In this document: piece after piece, positions 6,826 to 16,628 of the stretch
Position numbering within the stretch: position 1 is the stretch's first letter
How the letters are laid out: the number at the start of each line of letters is the position of its first letter
NCBI GenBank assembly: GCA_900763685.1
Contig: CAAFLF010000018.1
Location: forward strand, 1 to 19,286
Source of the DNA: an uncultured Oscillospiraceae bacterium
Lineage (GTDB): Bacteria > Bacillota > Clostridia > Oscillospirales > Oscillospiraceae
DNA length: 19,286 nucleotides
Direction of reading: 5' to 3'
The notes under the pieces: model-generated
Database searches by the model: none
What the model saw: only the letters and a program-made list of their open reading frames with translations
What the model was told of the DNA's origin: nothing
Program-made: the position numbers and the translations under genes

Positions 6826-7902
6826 TCAGATCTCCACCATCCAGCCCTTGGTATCCGGGAGCTGGCCCCACTGGATGCCGGTGAGGGTATCGTAGAACTT
6901 CTGGGTCAGGGGGCCGATGCCCTGGTCGCCCACGTAGTAAGGAACGCCCTCGTAGTTCAGCTCTTTGATGGGGATGACCACGGCGGCGGTGCCGGTGGCA
7001 AAGACCTCCTCCAGGCGGCCGTTTTTGGAGGCCTCGGTGATGGTGTCGATGGAGATCCTGCCCTCGTGGACGGGGATGCCCCAATCCTTCGCCAGCTCGA
7101 TGACGCTGCGGCGGGTAACGCCGGGAAGGATGGTGCCGTGGTCCTCCGCCGCGGCGGCGGTGTAGAGCTCACCGCCGATGACGAAGAAGCCGTTCATGGA
7201 GCCCATCTCCTCCACGTACTTGCGGTCGTGGCCGTCCAGCCAGAGGACCTGGTTGAAGCCCATCTTCTCCGCCCGGTCCCCGGCCAGGGCCGCGCCCGCG
7301 TAGTTGCCGGCGCACTTGGTAAAGCCGGTGCCGCCCTCAGCGGCCCGGATGTAGTGGGGCTCCACGTAGATGCGCACGGGCTCCATGCCGGTGGGATAGT
7401 AGGTGCCGGCGGGGGAGGCCAGGACGCAGAAGAGGTAATTGCCGGAGGCATGGACGCCCAGCTTGGGCGTGGTGGCGATGGCAAGAGGCCGGAAGTAGAG
7501 GGAGGAGCCGATCTCATCGGGGACCCAGGCCTCCTCCACCCGGCAGAGGGTGCGGATGGCCTGGACGAAGTCCTCCTCCGGGATCTCCGGCATGCACATG
7601 CGGCGCATGCTCTGCATCATGCGGCGGCCGTTGCAGTCCGGCCGGAAGAGGCGGACCTTGCCGTCCGGGCCCCGGTAGGCCTTCAGGCCCTCGAAGCAGG
7701 CCTGGCCATAGTGCAGGACGGAGGCCGCCGGGTCCAGGGTCAGGGGACCGTAGGGGACGATCCGGGCGTCGTGCCAGCCCTGCTCGGGGGTGTAGTCCAT
7801 CAGGAACATGTGGTCGGTGAAGAGGTTGCCGAAGCCCAGCGCCGTGCCTTTGGCGGGCTTTTCCTTGGGGGCGTCGGTTTTGTGGATGGTGATGTTCAGC
7901 AT
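6826..7902 (-). CDS. ilvE: Branched-chain-amino-acid aminotransferase
   Basis: This 358-residue class IV PLP aminotransferase interconverts leucine, isoleucine and valine with their 2-keto acids, using glutamate/2-oxoglutarate. The full-length match includes the N-terminal GFGNLFTDHMF, the HYGQACFEGLKAYR motif (64-77), and K196 in GTGFTKCAGNYAGA as the PLP-binding lysine. The C-terminal PLP-phosphate region includes EVFATGTAAVV. The length is normal for the large bacterial IlvE group. The ATG at 7900-7902 follows GAAAGGAG. The gene is alone in its transcript, bounded by its own T-box leader and a downstream hairpin. The valine T-box specifier independently supports the assignment. Confidence 0.96.
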   Translation of the reverse strand: MLNITIHKTDAPKEKPAKGTALGFGNLFTDHMFLMDYTPEQGWHDARIVPYGPLTLDPAASVLHYGQACFEGLKAYRGPDGKVRLFRPDCNGRRMMQSMRRMCMPEIPEEDFVQAIRTLCRVEEAWVPDEIGSSLYFRPLAIATTPKLGVHASGNYLFCVLASPAGTYYPTGMEPVRIYVEPHYIRAAEGGTGFTKCAGNYAGAALAGDRAEKMGFNQVLWLDGHDRKYVEEMGSMNGFFVIGGELYTAAAAEDHGTILPGVTRRSVIELAKDWGIPVHEGRISIDTITEASKNGRLEEVFATGTAAVVIPIKELNYEGVPYYVGDQGIGPLTQKFYDTLTGIQWGQLPDTKGWMVEI

Positions 7903-7940
7903 GCTTGTTCGCTCCTTTCAAAGATGTTCCGGCTCGCCTG

Positions 7941-7990
7941 AAAAGCAAAACGGCCCTCGCCGCTCCTGTTCCCCAGGAGAGACGAAAGCC
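7941..7990 (-). terminator. Regulated terminator of the ilvE T-box
   Basis: On the minus strand GGCUUUCGUC and CUCCUG pair with CAGGAG and GGCGAGGGCC around a GGGAA-type loop, followed by GUUUUGCUUUU. The upstream arm overlaps the 3' side of the antiterminator that contains the T-box, so the two folds exclude each other. Confidence 0.88.
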
Positions 7991-8218
7991 GGACTTCCGC
8001 GGTACCACTCTCATTGCCATGGGATGCCCCATGGCCGCTCGTGTACCCTGATATCGGAGGGCGACCGGCACCGCTTAGAGGAAGGTCTTCCCCTTCGGCG
8101 GCGCGGCTCCCGGGTGACACCAGCCGGGCCTCCCTGCCGTGTTCCACCACACCACGGCTCTCTGTGAGGGCGCTGTCCCGAATGGTCTGTCCCGTTCATC
8201 GCGTCTGCTGTTTGAATT
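7941..8218 (-). promoter_or_regulatory. T-box riboswitch leader of ilvE, valine (GUC) specifier
   Basis: A full tRNA-sensing leader on the minus strand. The T-box sequence AGAGTGGTACCGCGG is at 7997-8011. Stem I can be drawn by hand: a CCGUG/CACGG tip, an AG-bulge region, CCCU/AGGG, UCGGG/CCCGG, ACCA/UGGU, then an internal loop ACAG opposite GUCA, closed by CGGG/CCCG. The loop places GUC (8116-8118) followed by A in the specifier position, reading valine. Stem III is a perfect 8-bp hairpin (8028-8035 with 8016-8023). Uncharged tRNA-Val would pair with the T-box bulge and allow ilvE transcription; charged tRNA would leave the terminator to form. UGU or UCA readings are possible by register but do not fit ilvE. 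Confidence 0.93.
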
Positions 8219-8224
8219 GTTTCC

Positions 8225-8253
8225 GTTATACCCCATCTGATGGCAAATGTCAA
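8225..8253 (-). promoter_or_regulatory. Promoter of the ilvE T-box transcript
   Basis: A perfect -35 TTGACA (8248-8253) and a -10 TATAAC (8225-8230) with 17-bp spacing on the minus strand. The start would be near 8218, giving a leader of about 315 bases before the ilvE ATG. Confidence 0.85.
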
Positions 8254-8302
8254 TGGGGAGATGTCTGTGGAAAGTGCACAAAATCTCATGGAGGAGGGAC
8301 AA

Positions 8303-8392
8303 TCCCCCTGTCCGTTCCCCCGGTGGGGGACGGCGGCGCCGGATGGCGTCCCGCTTTGGGGGACAGGGGGAAATTTTCCTCCCATTGGGGGA
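8303..8392. repeat. Inverted repeat and TGGGGGA repeats between divergent promoters
   Basis: TCCCCCTGTCC (8303-8313) is exactly inverted at 8361-8371, with a smaller TCCCCC/GGGGGA pair nested inside. TGGGGGA also recurs at 8324, 8357 and 8386, spaced 33 and 29 bases. The element sits between the ilvE promoter and the carboxypeptidase promoter. No function is known; it could be a protein-binding region or chance in a G-rich spacer. Confidence 0.4.
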
Positions 8393-8411
8393 TGCGCGAC
8401 GGCGGGAGGTA

Positions 8412-8420
8412 TGGTATGAT
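8412..8420 (+). promoter_or_regulatory. Possible extended -10 promoter of the D,D-carboxypeptidase gene
   Basis: TGGTATGAT is an extended -10 element (TGn plus TATGAT, 5 of 6). No good -35 lies 17 bp upstream, which extended -10 promoters can tolerate. The start codon is about 63 bases downstream. Confidence 0.4.
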
Positions 8421-8482
8421 GGTGGAGTGAGAATGCGTCATCCCCGCCCGGTGGGGCGGGTTCGGAGCGGAAGGAGTCAACG

Positions 8483-9556
8483 ATGAAGAGCGGTTATGAG
8501 CTTCCCCCCACGGAGGAGCGCCTGGCCCGGCGGCGGGCACGACAGGAGCGGGAGCGGCAGCGGCGGAAGGCCCGGAGGCGGCGGCAGCTGGCGCCGCTGA
8601 TCGCGGTGCCGCTGCTGACGCTGGCGGTCTTCCTGCTGCTGCGGGGGCCGAAGCCCCAGCCCCGGGGGGAGGAGCCCCCGGCGGCGTCCTCCGCGGTCAG
8701 CGGGGCCGTCAGCGCGCCGGAGGAGCCCCCGGTGGAGCCGGAGCCGGTCTTCGCCCTGGCCCCCACGGAGGGGACGGTGACGCTGGGGGAGGACTTCCCC
8801 AGCGAGTTCGCCGTGCTGGCGGACGGGGAGACCGGGGAGATTTTGGCGGAGAAGGGGTCGGACCAGCTCCTCTCCCCCGCCTCCATGACGAAGGTGCTGA
8901 CCTTACTCGTGGCGGCGGAGAGCGTCACGGACTGGGAGCGGGTCTTCGTGATGGACCGGGAGACGGCGGACTTCTGCTTCCGCCACGACTGCAGCGTGGT
9001 GGGCTACGAGGTTGGGGAGGAGGTCCCCGCCCGGGAGCTGCTGTACGGCTGTATCCTCTCCTCCGGGGCGGACGCCTCGCTGGGGCTGGCGGCGCTGAGC
9101 GCCGGGTCCCAGGAGGCCTTTGTGGAGCGGATGAACGAAAAGGCGGCGGAGCTGGGACTCTCGGAAGGAGCCCACTTCACGAACTGCGTGGGGCTCTATG
9201 ACCCGGAGCACCGCTGCACCGCCCGGGACATGGCGCTGATCCTGCGCTCCGCCATGGAAAACGAACTCTGCCGGGAGATTCTGACCGCGAAGCGGTACCA
9301 CACGGCGGCGACGGAATTCCATCCCCAGGGGCAGGACCTCTCCAACTGGTTTTTGCGGCGGATCGAGGACAAGGACTGCGGGAACGCGGAGGTGCTGGCC
9401 GCCAAGACCGGGTACGTGGCGGAGTCCGGCTCCTGCGCCGCGAGCTACGCCCAGGACGCCGACGGGCCGGGCTACCTCTGCGTCACCGGCAACGCCCACA
9501 GCGCCTGGCGGGCCATCTATGACCATGTGGAGCTCTATCGGAGCTATGTGCCGTGA
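8483..9556 (+). CDS. Membrane-anchored D-alanyl-D-alanine carboxypeptidase (S11 penicillin-binding protein)
   Basis: A 357-residue protein that would trim the terminal D-Ala of peptidoglycan stem peptides outside the membrane. A very basic cytoplasmic start (Arg-rich, residues 13-34) precedes one hydrophobic segment (about 37-54) without a lipobox or clear cleavage site, then a Pro/Glu/Ala linker (55-95) and the S11 domain. Active-site motifs are S134-M-T-K137 (SxxK), S194-G-A (SxN position, Ala instead of Asn) and K308-T-G. The C-terminal amphipathic-helix domain of DacA/DacF is absent, so the N-terminal helix is the anchor. The ATG at 8483 follows GAAGGAG. It is a single gene, ending at a strong bidirectional terminator. 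The SGA variant is noted because Asn in that motif normally contacts the substrate. Confidence 0.88.
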   Translation: MKSGYELPPTEERLARRRARQERERQRRKARRRRQLAPLIAVPLLTLAVFLLLRGPKPQPRGEEPPAASSAVSGAVSAPEEPPVEPEPVFALAPTEGTVTLGEDFPSEFAVLADGETGEILAEKGSDQLLSPASMTKVLTLLVAAESVTDWERVFVMDRETADFCFRHDCSVVGYEVGEEVPARELLYGCILSSGADASLGLAALSAGSQEAFVERMNEKAAELGLSEGAHFTNCVGLYDPEHRCTARDMALILRSAMENELCREILTAKRYHTAATEFHPQGQDLSNWFLRRIEDKDCGNAEVLAAKTGYVAESGSCAASYAQDADGPGYLCVTGNAHSAWRAIYDHVELYRSYVP

Positions 9557-9581
9557 GGCGGGTCCTCCGGCGGCGGAAGGG

Positions 9582-9621
9582 AGAAAGAGACCGGACAGCG
9601 GGAGCTGTCCGGTCTCTTTCT
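9582..9621. terminator. Bidirectional terminator between the carboxypeptidase and the long minus-strand operon
   Basis: A perfect 18-bp stem (9582-9599 with 9604-9621) around a GGGA loop. It is followed by TT on the plus strand and by CTCCCTTCC on the minus strand. The TAA of the minus-strand Cys-rich gene (9622-9624) abuts it, so it ends both converging transcripts. Confidence 0.88.
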
Positions 9622-9834
9622 TTACAGGGTGAAGTCTTTTTCCTGGAGGGTGTCGGTCTTCAGGGTGGCGGGGCGGGGAGGCTCCCGGCGGAGGGGATCG
9701 TAGCGGAAGGAACGGCAGTGGTGCTCCATGGGCACCACGCCCCGCTTCACGCACATGCACTCCCGGTCATTGAGGGTGCTGGCGAACTGGCAGTAGGCGC
9801 AGCGGGGGTCCATCTCCCGGCGGAAGAGCTTCAT
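9622..9834 (-). CDS. Small Cys-rich protein, putative metal-binding, downstream of clpE
   Basis: A 70-residue protein with C14-AYC17, C28-MC30 and HHC (about 40-42), then an FRYDPLRREPP motif and a charged tail. The spaced Cys/His residues suggest one or two bound zinc ions or an Fe-S cluster. I do not recognise a named family, though the C-C-C-FRYDPL layout recalls uncharacterised Clostridial proteins. Two in-frame ATGs compete; the second (9832-9834) is preferred because AAAGGGAG lies 6 bases before it and only 2 before the first (9838-9840). It starts 18 bases after the clpE stop and ends at the shared terminator, so it is the last gene of the operon. A role as adaptor or partner of ClpE is only a possibility. 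Confidence 0.7.
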   Translation of the reverse strand: MKLFRREMDPRCAYCQFASTLNDRECMCVKRGVVPMEHHCRSFRYDPLRREPPRPATLKTDTLQEKDFTL

Positions 9835-9852
9835 ATCCATCTCCCTTTCTTT

Positions 9853-12162
<2,310 letters not shown>

Positions 12163-12186
12163 CGTGTACCTCCAGAAAGTATGCGA

Positions 12187-12945
12187 TCACCCTCTCGTCC
12201 CGACGGAGGCCAGGGCGGAGAGCGGAGTGTGCTGGGAAAAGAAGGAGAGGAGATAGGTCCCCTCCACAGTGGGGGTCTCGAAGGAGACGCCCAGGCGGCG
12301 AAGGAGCCAGATGGCGAGGAAAATGGCGAGGATGCCCTCCACCAGGCCCACGCTGGCGCCGGCGAGGCCGTTCATGCTGCGAAGGACCGGGAGCTTCAGG
12401 GCAAGGTCCAGGACCTTCGCGAGGAGCTTCAGCAAAAGCAGGAAGACCACGAAGCTCAGAAGGAAGAGGAGGGCCCGGATGGCGGTCTCCGCCACGCTCT
12501 GGACCACGGCGGTGGCCACGGTGACGCCGGTATCCCGGATCTTGCCCATGGCCTGGTCCCCCAGGCGCCGGAAGAGCCGCTCATCCACGCCGATAGCCCG
12601 GAGGAGGCTCTGGATCTGGCTCTCCTCCTCCGCCGTTTTCTGGTCCTGGGTCTCACTGTCCGGCCGGGAGGCACCGATCTGAGGTTCCTGGGGCGTGATG
12701 ACGGAGGAGCCGCCGCCGAGGGCGGCGTCCACCTTTTTCTCCACCCGCCGCTCGATGGCGGGCTGGAGGACGCCGGAGACGTGGGGCGCGGCCCAGTTGG
12801 TGAAGAGCTGGGCCCCCACCAGGGCCAATATCACGGCGAGGAGCCCCGCCACGGTGCGGAAGAAGCCCCGGTGGGCCCCCGCCACGGTGAAGGCGATGAG
12901 CGCCGCCGCCGTGAGGATATCCAGTATTATAGCAGTTGTGCTCAC
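12187..12945 (-). CDS. CvpA-family membrane protein
   Basis: A 252-residue integral membrane protein of the CvpA/colicin V production family. Hydrophobic segments lie near residues 5-25, 28-48, 133-160 and 172-200, with the GAHRGFFRTVAGLLA motif after the first one typical of the family. Between the second and third segments is a long charged loop (about 65-130) containing a Glu/Gln-rich stretch. Family members are linked to envelope integrity and stress, but no biochemical activity is settled. The start is GTG at 12943-12945, preceded by AGGTAGGA. The gap to the preceding gene is 77 bases, with a small hairpin. Cotranscription with clpE is likely. Confidence 0.75.
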   Translation of the reverse strand: MSTTAIILDILTAAALIAFTVAGAHRGFFRTVAGLLAVILALVGAQLFTNWAAPHVSGVLQPAIERRVEKKVDAALGGGSSVITPQEPQIGASRPDSETQDQKTAEEESQIQSLLRAIGVDERLFRRLGDQAMGKIRDTGVTVATAVVQSVAETAIRALLFLLSFVVFLLLLKLLAKVLDLALKLPVLRSMNGLAGASVGLVEGILAIFLAIWLLRRLGVSFETPTVEGTYLLSFFSQHTPLSALASVGTRG

Positions 12946-12985
12946 AAGTTCCTACCTTTCCGCGTGTAAACGTTTTGTAAATTGG

Positions 12986-13002
12986 CCGGGAATGTTTCCC
13001 GG
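12986..13002 (-). other. Small hairpin in the longest gap of the operon
   Basis: CCGGGA (12986-12991) and TCCCGG (12997-13002) form a 6-bp stem with a 5-base loop in the 77-base gap upstream of the CvpA-like gene. No U-tract follows on the minus strand, so it is not a clear terminator; it may be an RNA processing or pausing site. Confidence 0.3.
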
Positions 13003-13022
13003 AAGAGGGACAAATCTCCCCG

Positions 13023-14192
13023 TCAGGGCACGAAGAGCCGGGCCTCCTCCGCCCCCAGAAGGAGGGCGGAGCCGTCCGCGCGCTGGAGGACGGCACGGAT
13101 GCCGTCCGTCCCCACCAGGGAGGCGTACTCCTGGAGGGCGCTGCTGTAGATGACGCAGCGGTCCGTGTAGAGGACGGCCGCGTAGCGGCCCGCGGCGGAG
13201 AGGTCCAGGACCTCCTCCCGGAGTTCCAGCTCTCCCAGGACCTGGCCATCGGCGTCCACGGTGACCAGCTTCCCGGCGCTGCCGGACTGGTAGCGGTTCA
13301 GCTGCAGGAGGGTGAAGCCCTCCCCGCCGAAGTGATAGCCCCGGAGGTACTGGCCGGAGAAGTCATAGCGCTTGCTCTCCCCGGCGAGAGGGAGGAAGCT
13401 GAGCCCGTCCTGCCCCAGGGCGGCGAGGGACGTGCCCGTAGCCCCCAGGGTGAAGACCAGGTCATCCGAAATGGCGACGGTCTCCTGAGGCTCCTGGGCG
13501 TCCTTCGTCAGGTCGTAGAGGAGGATGCCGCTGGTGAAGACGCCGCCCTCCTGCCCCAGGGCCACGGCGGCGAGGGTCTTGCCGTCCTCCGTCACGGAGG
13601 CGGTGGAGAGGAAGCGCTGGGCGGACTTGAAGAGGAAGATCTCCGTGCCGCTGGGGTCATAGACGGAGACGGCGCTCTTGCAGTTGGGTGCCTCCGCCGT
13701 GACGGCCAGGTACCCGCCGCCATTGAGGGAGGCGGCGGTGATGGCCCCGTCCAGGCTGAGGTGGAACTTCTCGCCGGAGATATCCACCACCGAGAGCTCG
13801 GTGCCGCCCACATCGTAGGCAACGGCCCGGCCCCGGCACTCCGCGAGGGCCGGGGAGCCCAGGGAGAGGGAGAGGCGGCAGACCTCGGTGCCGTCGTCCT
13901 TACAGACGGTCAGCTCCCGGTCCGAGAGGATGGCGACGCCGCCGTCCAGGGCGGCGAAGCGGTTGGCGGTGGAGGCCTCGTAGCGGATGGTGCCGCTGCC
14001 GGAGCCCGCGCCGTAGGCGAAGTAGCGGCGGAGGGCGTCAAAGCCCGTGCCGTCCCGCCAGGCGGCCAGGGCCACCACGCCCAGAACCGCCGCCAGCACC
14101 GCGAGGAAGATCAGAAAGCGCCGGAGGCCCCGGTGCTTCGGCCGGTCCGGCCGGCCGCCCTCCGCCGGGAGGGGCTCACGTCTTTCATCCAT
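13023..14192 (-). CDS. Membrane-anchored beta-propeller-like protein, possibly DUF5711
   Basis: About 389 residues. A basic, Pro/Arg-rich cytoplasmic start is followed by one hydrophobic segment (about 25-45) and a large exported domain made of repeated short beta segments of the form 'xxAVxxxDGxxLAxx' (DLSAAGRYAAVLYTD, SVTEDGKTLAAVAL). These look like propeller blades. It contains no obvious catalytic motif. The size, topology and position upstream of a CvpA gene fit the DUF5711 group, from memory and not tested. The start is uncertain: ATGs at 14210, 14204 and 14192 are in frame. The last is chosen because it overlaps the truA stop in an ATGGATGA arrangement, and the others have no usable ribosome site. 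It probably is an envelope sensor or scaffold. Confidence 0.7.
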   Translation of the reverse strand: MDERREPLPAEGGRPDRPKHRGLRRFLIFLAVLAAVLGVVALAAWRDGTGFDALRRYFAYGAGSGSGTIRYEASTANRFAALDGGVAILSDRELTVCKDDGTEVCRLSLSLGSPALAECRGRAVAYDVGGTELSVVDISGEKFHLSLDGAITAASLNGGGYLAVTAEAPNCKSAVSVYDPSGTEIFLFKSAQRFLSTASVTEDGKTLAAVALGQEGGVFTSGILLYDLTKDAQEPQETVAISDDLVFTLGATGTSLAALGQDGLSFLPLAGESKRYDFSGQYLRGYHFGGEGFTLLQLNRYQSGSAGKLVTVDADGQVLGELELREEVLDLSAAGRYAAVLYTDRCVIYSSALQEYASLVGTDGIRAVLQRADGSALLLGAEEARLFVP

Positions 14193-14940
14193 TGAGTCGT
14201 TCATCCTCATACCAGAGTCTTGTGAGGTACAATCCGCCGGGGGGCACGGTGGGGCCCGCCAGGGTGCGGTCCCGGCTCTCCAGAATGGCGGGGATGTCCT
14301 CCGGGCGGAACTTGCCCTCCGCCGCGTAGAGGACGGTGCCGGTGATGGCCCGGACCATGTTGTAGAGGAAGCCGTCGGCGCAGACCTTCAGCTCCAGAAG
14401 CTCGCCGCTTCTCGTGACGTCGCACCAGTAGATGGTGCGGACGGTGGTGCGGGTCTCCGTCCCCACGGAGCGGACGGCGGCGAAGTCATGGGTCCCCACG
14501 AACATATGCGCCGCCCGGTCCAGGAAGTCCTCGTCCAGGCGCTTGGGGTAGAAGTAGGCCCGGTTGACGTAGAAGGGGTTCTTCACCCGGGAGTTGTAGA
14601 TGCGGTAGGTATACTCCTTTTTGAGGCAGGAGCCGATGGCGTTGAAGTCCTCCGCCACCTCCAGGGCCTCGCTGACGGCGATGTCCTCCGGCGTGTGGGT
14701 GTTGATGGCGAAGGGCAGGCGCTCCAAGGGGATGCGGCTCTCGGTGCGGAAGTTCGCGACGTAGCGCTCGGCGTGGACGCCGGCGTCCGTCCGGCCGCAG
14801 CCCGTCAGGTGGACATCCTCCCCCGTGATCTGGCGGAGGGCCTTCTGCAGCGTCTCGCAGACGGAGACGGCGTTGCGCTGCACCTGCCAGCCGTGGTAGG
14901 CGGTGCCGTTATACATGAGCTTTAAGGCGATGTTGCGCAT
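14185..14940 (-). CDS. truA: tRNA pseudouridine(38-40) synthase
   Basis: A 251-residue enzyme that converts uridines 38-40 of the tRNA anticodon arm to pseudouridine. The invariant GRTDAGVHA motif places catalytic Asp52. YNGTAYHGWQ at the N-terminus, KKEYTYRIYN, HDFAAVRS and FLYNMVRAITGT are all TruA signatures. The length is standard. The start at 14938-14940 has GGAGGG upstream. It follows ecfT by 21 bases, in the ecfA1-ecfA2-ecfT-truA order conserved across Firmicutes. Confidence 0.97.
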   Translation of the reverse strand: MRNIALKLMYNGTAYHGWQVQRNAVSVCETLQKALRQITGEDVHLTGCGRTDAGVHAERYVANFRTESRIPLERLPFAINTHTPEDIAVSEALEVAEDFNAIGSCLKKEYTYRIYNSRVKNPFYVNRAYFYPKRLDEDFLDRAAHMFVGTHDFAAVRSVGTETRTTVRTIYWCDVTRSGELLELKVCADGFLYNMVRAITGTVLYAAEGKFRPEDIPAILESRDRTLAGPTVPPGGLYLTRLWYEDERLNG

Positions 14941-14961
14941 GGGGTCCCTCCTTTCCGGGGG

Positions 14962-15765
14962 TCAGAAGCCCAGGCGGGCCAGGATGATGACGGCGGCGGT
15001 GATGACGGCGCCGAGGACGAGAGCCAGGTAGTCCCGGGAGGCGAAATGGAGCACGTGGAGGCGGGTCCGGCCCTCGCCGCCGTGGTAGCAGCGGCACTCC
15101 ATGGCCACCGCCAGCTCATCCGCCCGGCGGAAGGAGCTGACGAAGAGGGGCACCAGCACCGGGACCAGGGCCTTGGCCTTCTGGATGAGGTTTCCGCTCT
15201 CGAAGTCCGCGCCTCTCGCCTTCTGGGCGGACATGATCTTGTCCGTCTCCTCAATGAGGGTGGGGATGAAGCGCAGGGCGATGGACATGACCATGGCCAG
15301 CTCGTGGACGGGGACATGGAGCTTTTTCAGGGGGTTCAGCATCCGCTCCAGGGCGTCCGTCAGGGCGATGGGGCTGGTGGTGTAGGTCAGGAGGAAGGTG
15401 CCCATGATGAGGAGCATGATCCGGACCACCATGCGCAGGGCGTTGTAGACGCCCTGATCCGTCAGGCGCAGGAAGCCCAGCTCAAAGAGCGTCTCGCCGG
15501 GGGTGAAGAAGAGGTTGAGGAAGCCCGTGAAGAGGACGATGATGACCACGGGCTTGAGGCCTTTCAAAAGGGCCCGGGCGCCGACCTTGGAGACCCGGGC
15601 GCAGAGGACGAAGGTCACGGCCATGAGGGCGTAGGTCAGGAGGTTTTTGGCCTGGAAGAGGGCCACGATGTAGAGGATGACCAGGATGATCTTCGTCCGG
15701 GGGTCCAGCTTGTGGGCCGGGGTGTCACCGGGGAAGTACTGGCCCAGGGTGATGTCTTTCAGCAC
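14962..15765 (-). CDS. ecfT: Energy-coupling factor transporter transmembrane protein EcfT
   Basis: A 267-residue membrane scaffold that links the EcfA ATPases to interchangeable substrate-binding S components in group II ECF vitamin transporters. Hydrophobic segments lie near residues 25-60, 70-87, 107-130 and 243-265. The cytoplasmic coupling motifs are SAQKARGADF (Ala-Arg-Gly) and AMECRCYHGGEGRT, the second being an Ala-Arg-Gly variant with Cys. The N-terminal DPRTKI motif is typical. The gene overlaps the ecfA2 stop by 7 bases, indicating coupled translation. Confidence 0.95.
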   Translation of the reverse strand: MLKDITLGQYFPGDTPAHKLDPRTKIILVILYIVALFQAKNLLTYALMAVTFVLCARVSKVGARALLKGLKPVVIIVLFTGFLNLFFTPGETLFELGFLRLTDQGVYNALRMVVRIMLLIMGTFLLTYTTSPIALTDALERMLNPLKKLHVPVHELAMVMSIALRFIPTLIEETDKIMSAQKARGADFESGNLIQKAKALVPVLVPLFVSSFRRADELAVAMECRCYHGGEGRTRLHVLHFASRDYLALVLGAVITAAVIILARLGF

Positions 15766-16625
15766 GGGGCCTTCCCCCCTCTCAGGGCCAGGATCTCCCG
15801 GCTCAGGTCCTCCACGGTGTAGACCGCGGGGTCGATGGCGGCGCCCCGGCGGCGGAGGGCCATGGCGATGCGGGTGGCCTGGGGGACATCCAGCCCGGCG
15901 GAGAGGAGCTCCTCGCCCCGGGCGAAGACCTCTTTCGGCGTCCCCTGCATCAGGATGCCCGCGGATTTCAGGACCAGGATGCGGTCGGCGTTCCGGGCCA
16001 CCTCGTCCATGCTGTGGCTGACAAGGAGGATGGTGGAGCCGGTATTCTCCCGGTAGTCCCGGATGTTGGCCATGAGGTTTTCCCGGCCCGCGGGGTCGAG
16101 ACCCGCCGTGGGCTCGTCCAGGATCAGGACCTCCGGCCGCATGGCCATGACCCCGGCCAGGGCCACCCGGCGCTTCTGCCCGCCGGAGAGCTCAAAGGGG
16201 GATTTCTCCAGGGTATCCTCCCCCAGGCCCACCAGCTTCGCGCTCTCCCGGACGCAGCGGTCCAGCTCCGCCCCGGTCTTGCCCATGTTGCTAGGGCCGA
16301 AGGCGATGTCCTTGTAGACCGTCTCCTCAAAGAGCTGGTACTCCGGGTACTGGAAGACCAGGCCCACCCGGAAGCGGACGGAGCGGATCTTCTTGGGCTC
16401 GGCCCAGATGTTCCTCCCGGAGAGCAGGATCTCGCCGGAGGTGGGGGCCAGGAGGCCGTTCAGGTGCTGGATGAGGGTGGATTTCCCGGAGCCGGTGTGG
16501 CCGATGATGCCCAGGAACTCCCCCTTCTCCACGGTGAAGCTTACATCGTGGACGGCGTCCCGCTGGAAGGGGGTGCCCACGGAGTAGGTATGGGTCAGGT
16601 GGCGGACTTCAATGATCGGTTCCAT
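15759..16625 (-). CDS. ecfA2: ECF transporter ATPase EcfA2
   Basis: A 288-residue ABC ATPase that powers vitamin/cofactor uptake as a heterodimer with EcfA1. Walker A is GHTGSGKST (42-50), the Q-loop glutamine is Q92, the signature is LSGGQKRRVALAG (from 146), and Walker B is VLILDEP with E171, followed by a D-loop GLDP and an H-loop histidine in LLVSHSMDE. Order and the 3-base gap to ecfA1 mark it as A2. The C-terminal 60 residues form the usual EcfA dimerisation extension. Confidence 0.95.
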   Translation of the reverse strand: MEPIIEVRHLTHTYSVGTPFQRDAVHDVSFTVEKGEFLGIIGHTGSGKSTLIQHLNGLLAPTSGEILLSGRNIWAEPKKIRSVRFRVGLVFQYPEYQLFEETVYKDIAFGPSNMGKTGAELDRCVRESAKLVGLGEDTLEKSPFELSGGQKRRVALAGVMAMRPEVLILDEPTAGLDPAGRENLMANIRDYRENTGSTILLVSHSMDEVARNADRILVLKSAGILMQGTPKEVFARGEELLSAGLDVPQATRIAMALRRRGAAIDPAVYTVEDLSREILALRGGKAPC

Positions 16626-16628
16626 GCG

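Noticed and set aside
8261..8419. A 52-codon plus-strand frame beginning MSVESAQNL
   Set aside because: The purine-rich stretch touches the ATG with no spacing, the sequence is low-complexity Gly/Pro, and it spans the inverted repeat and the promoter.
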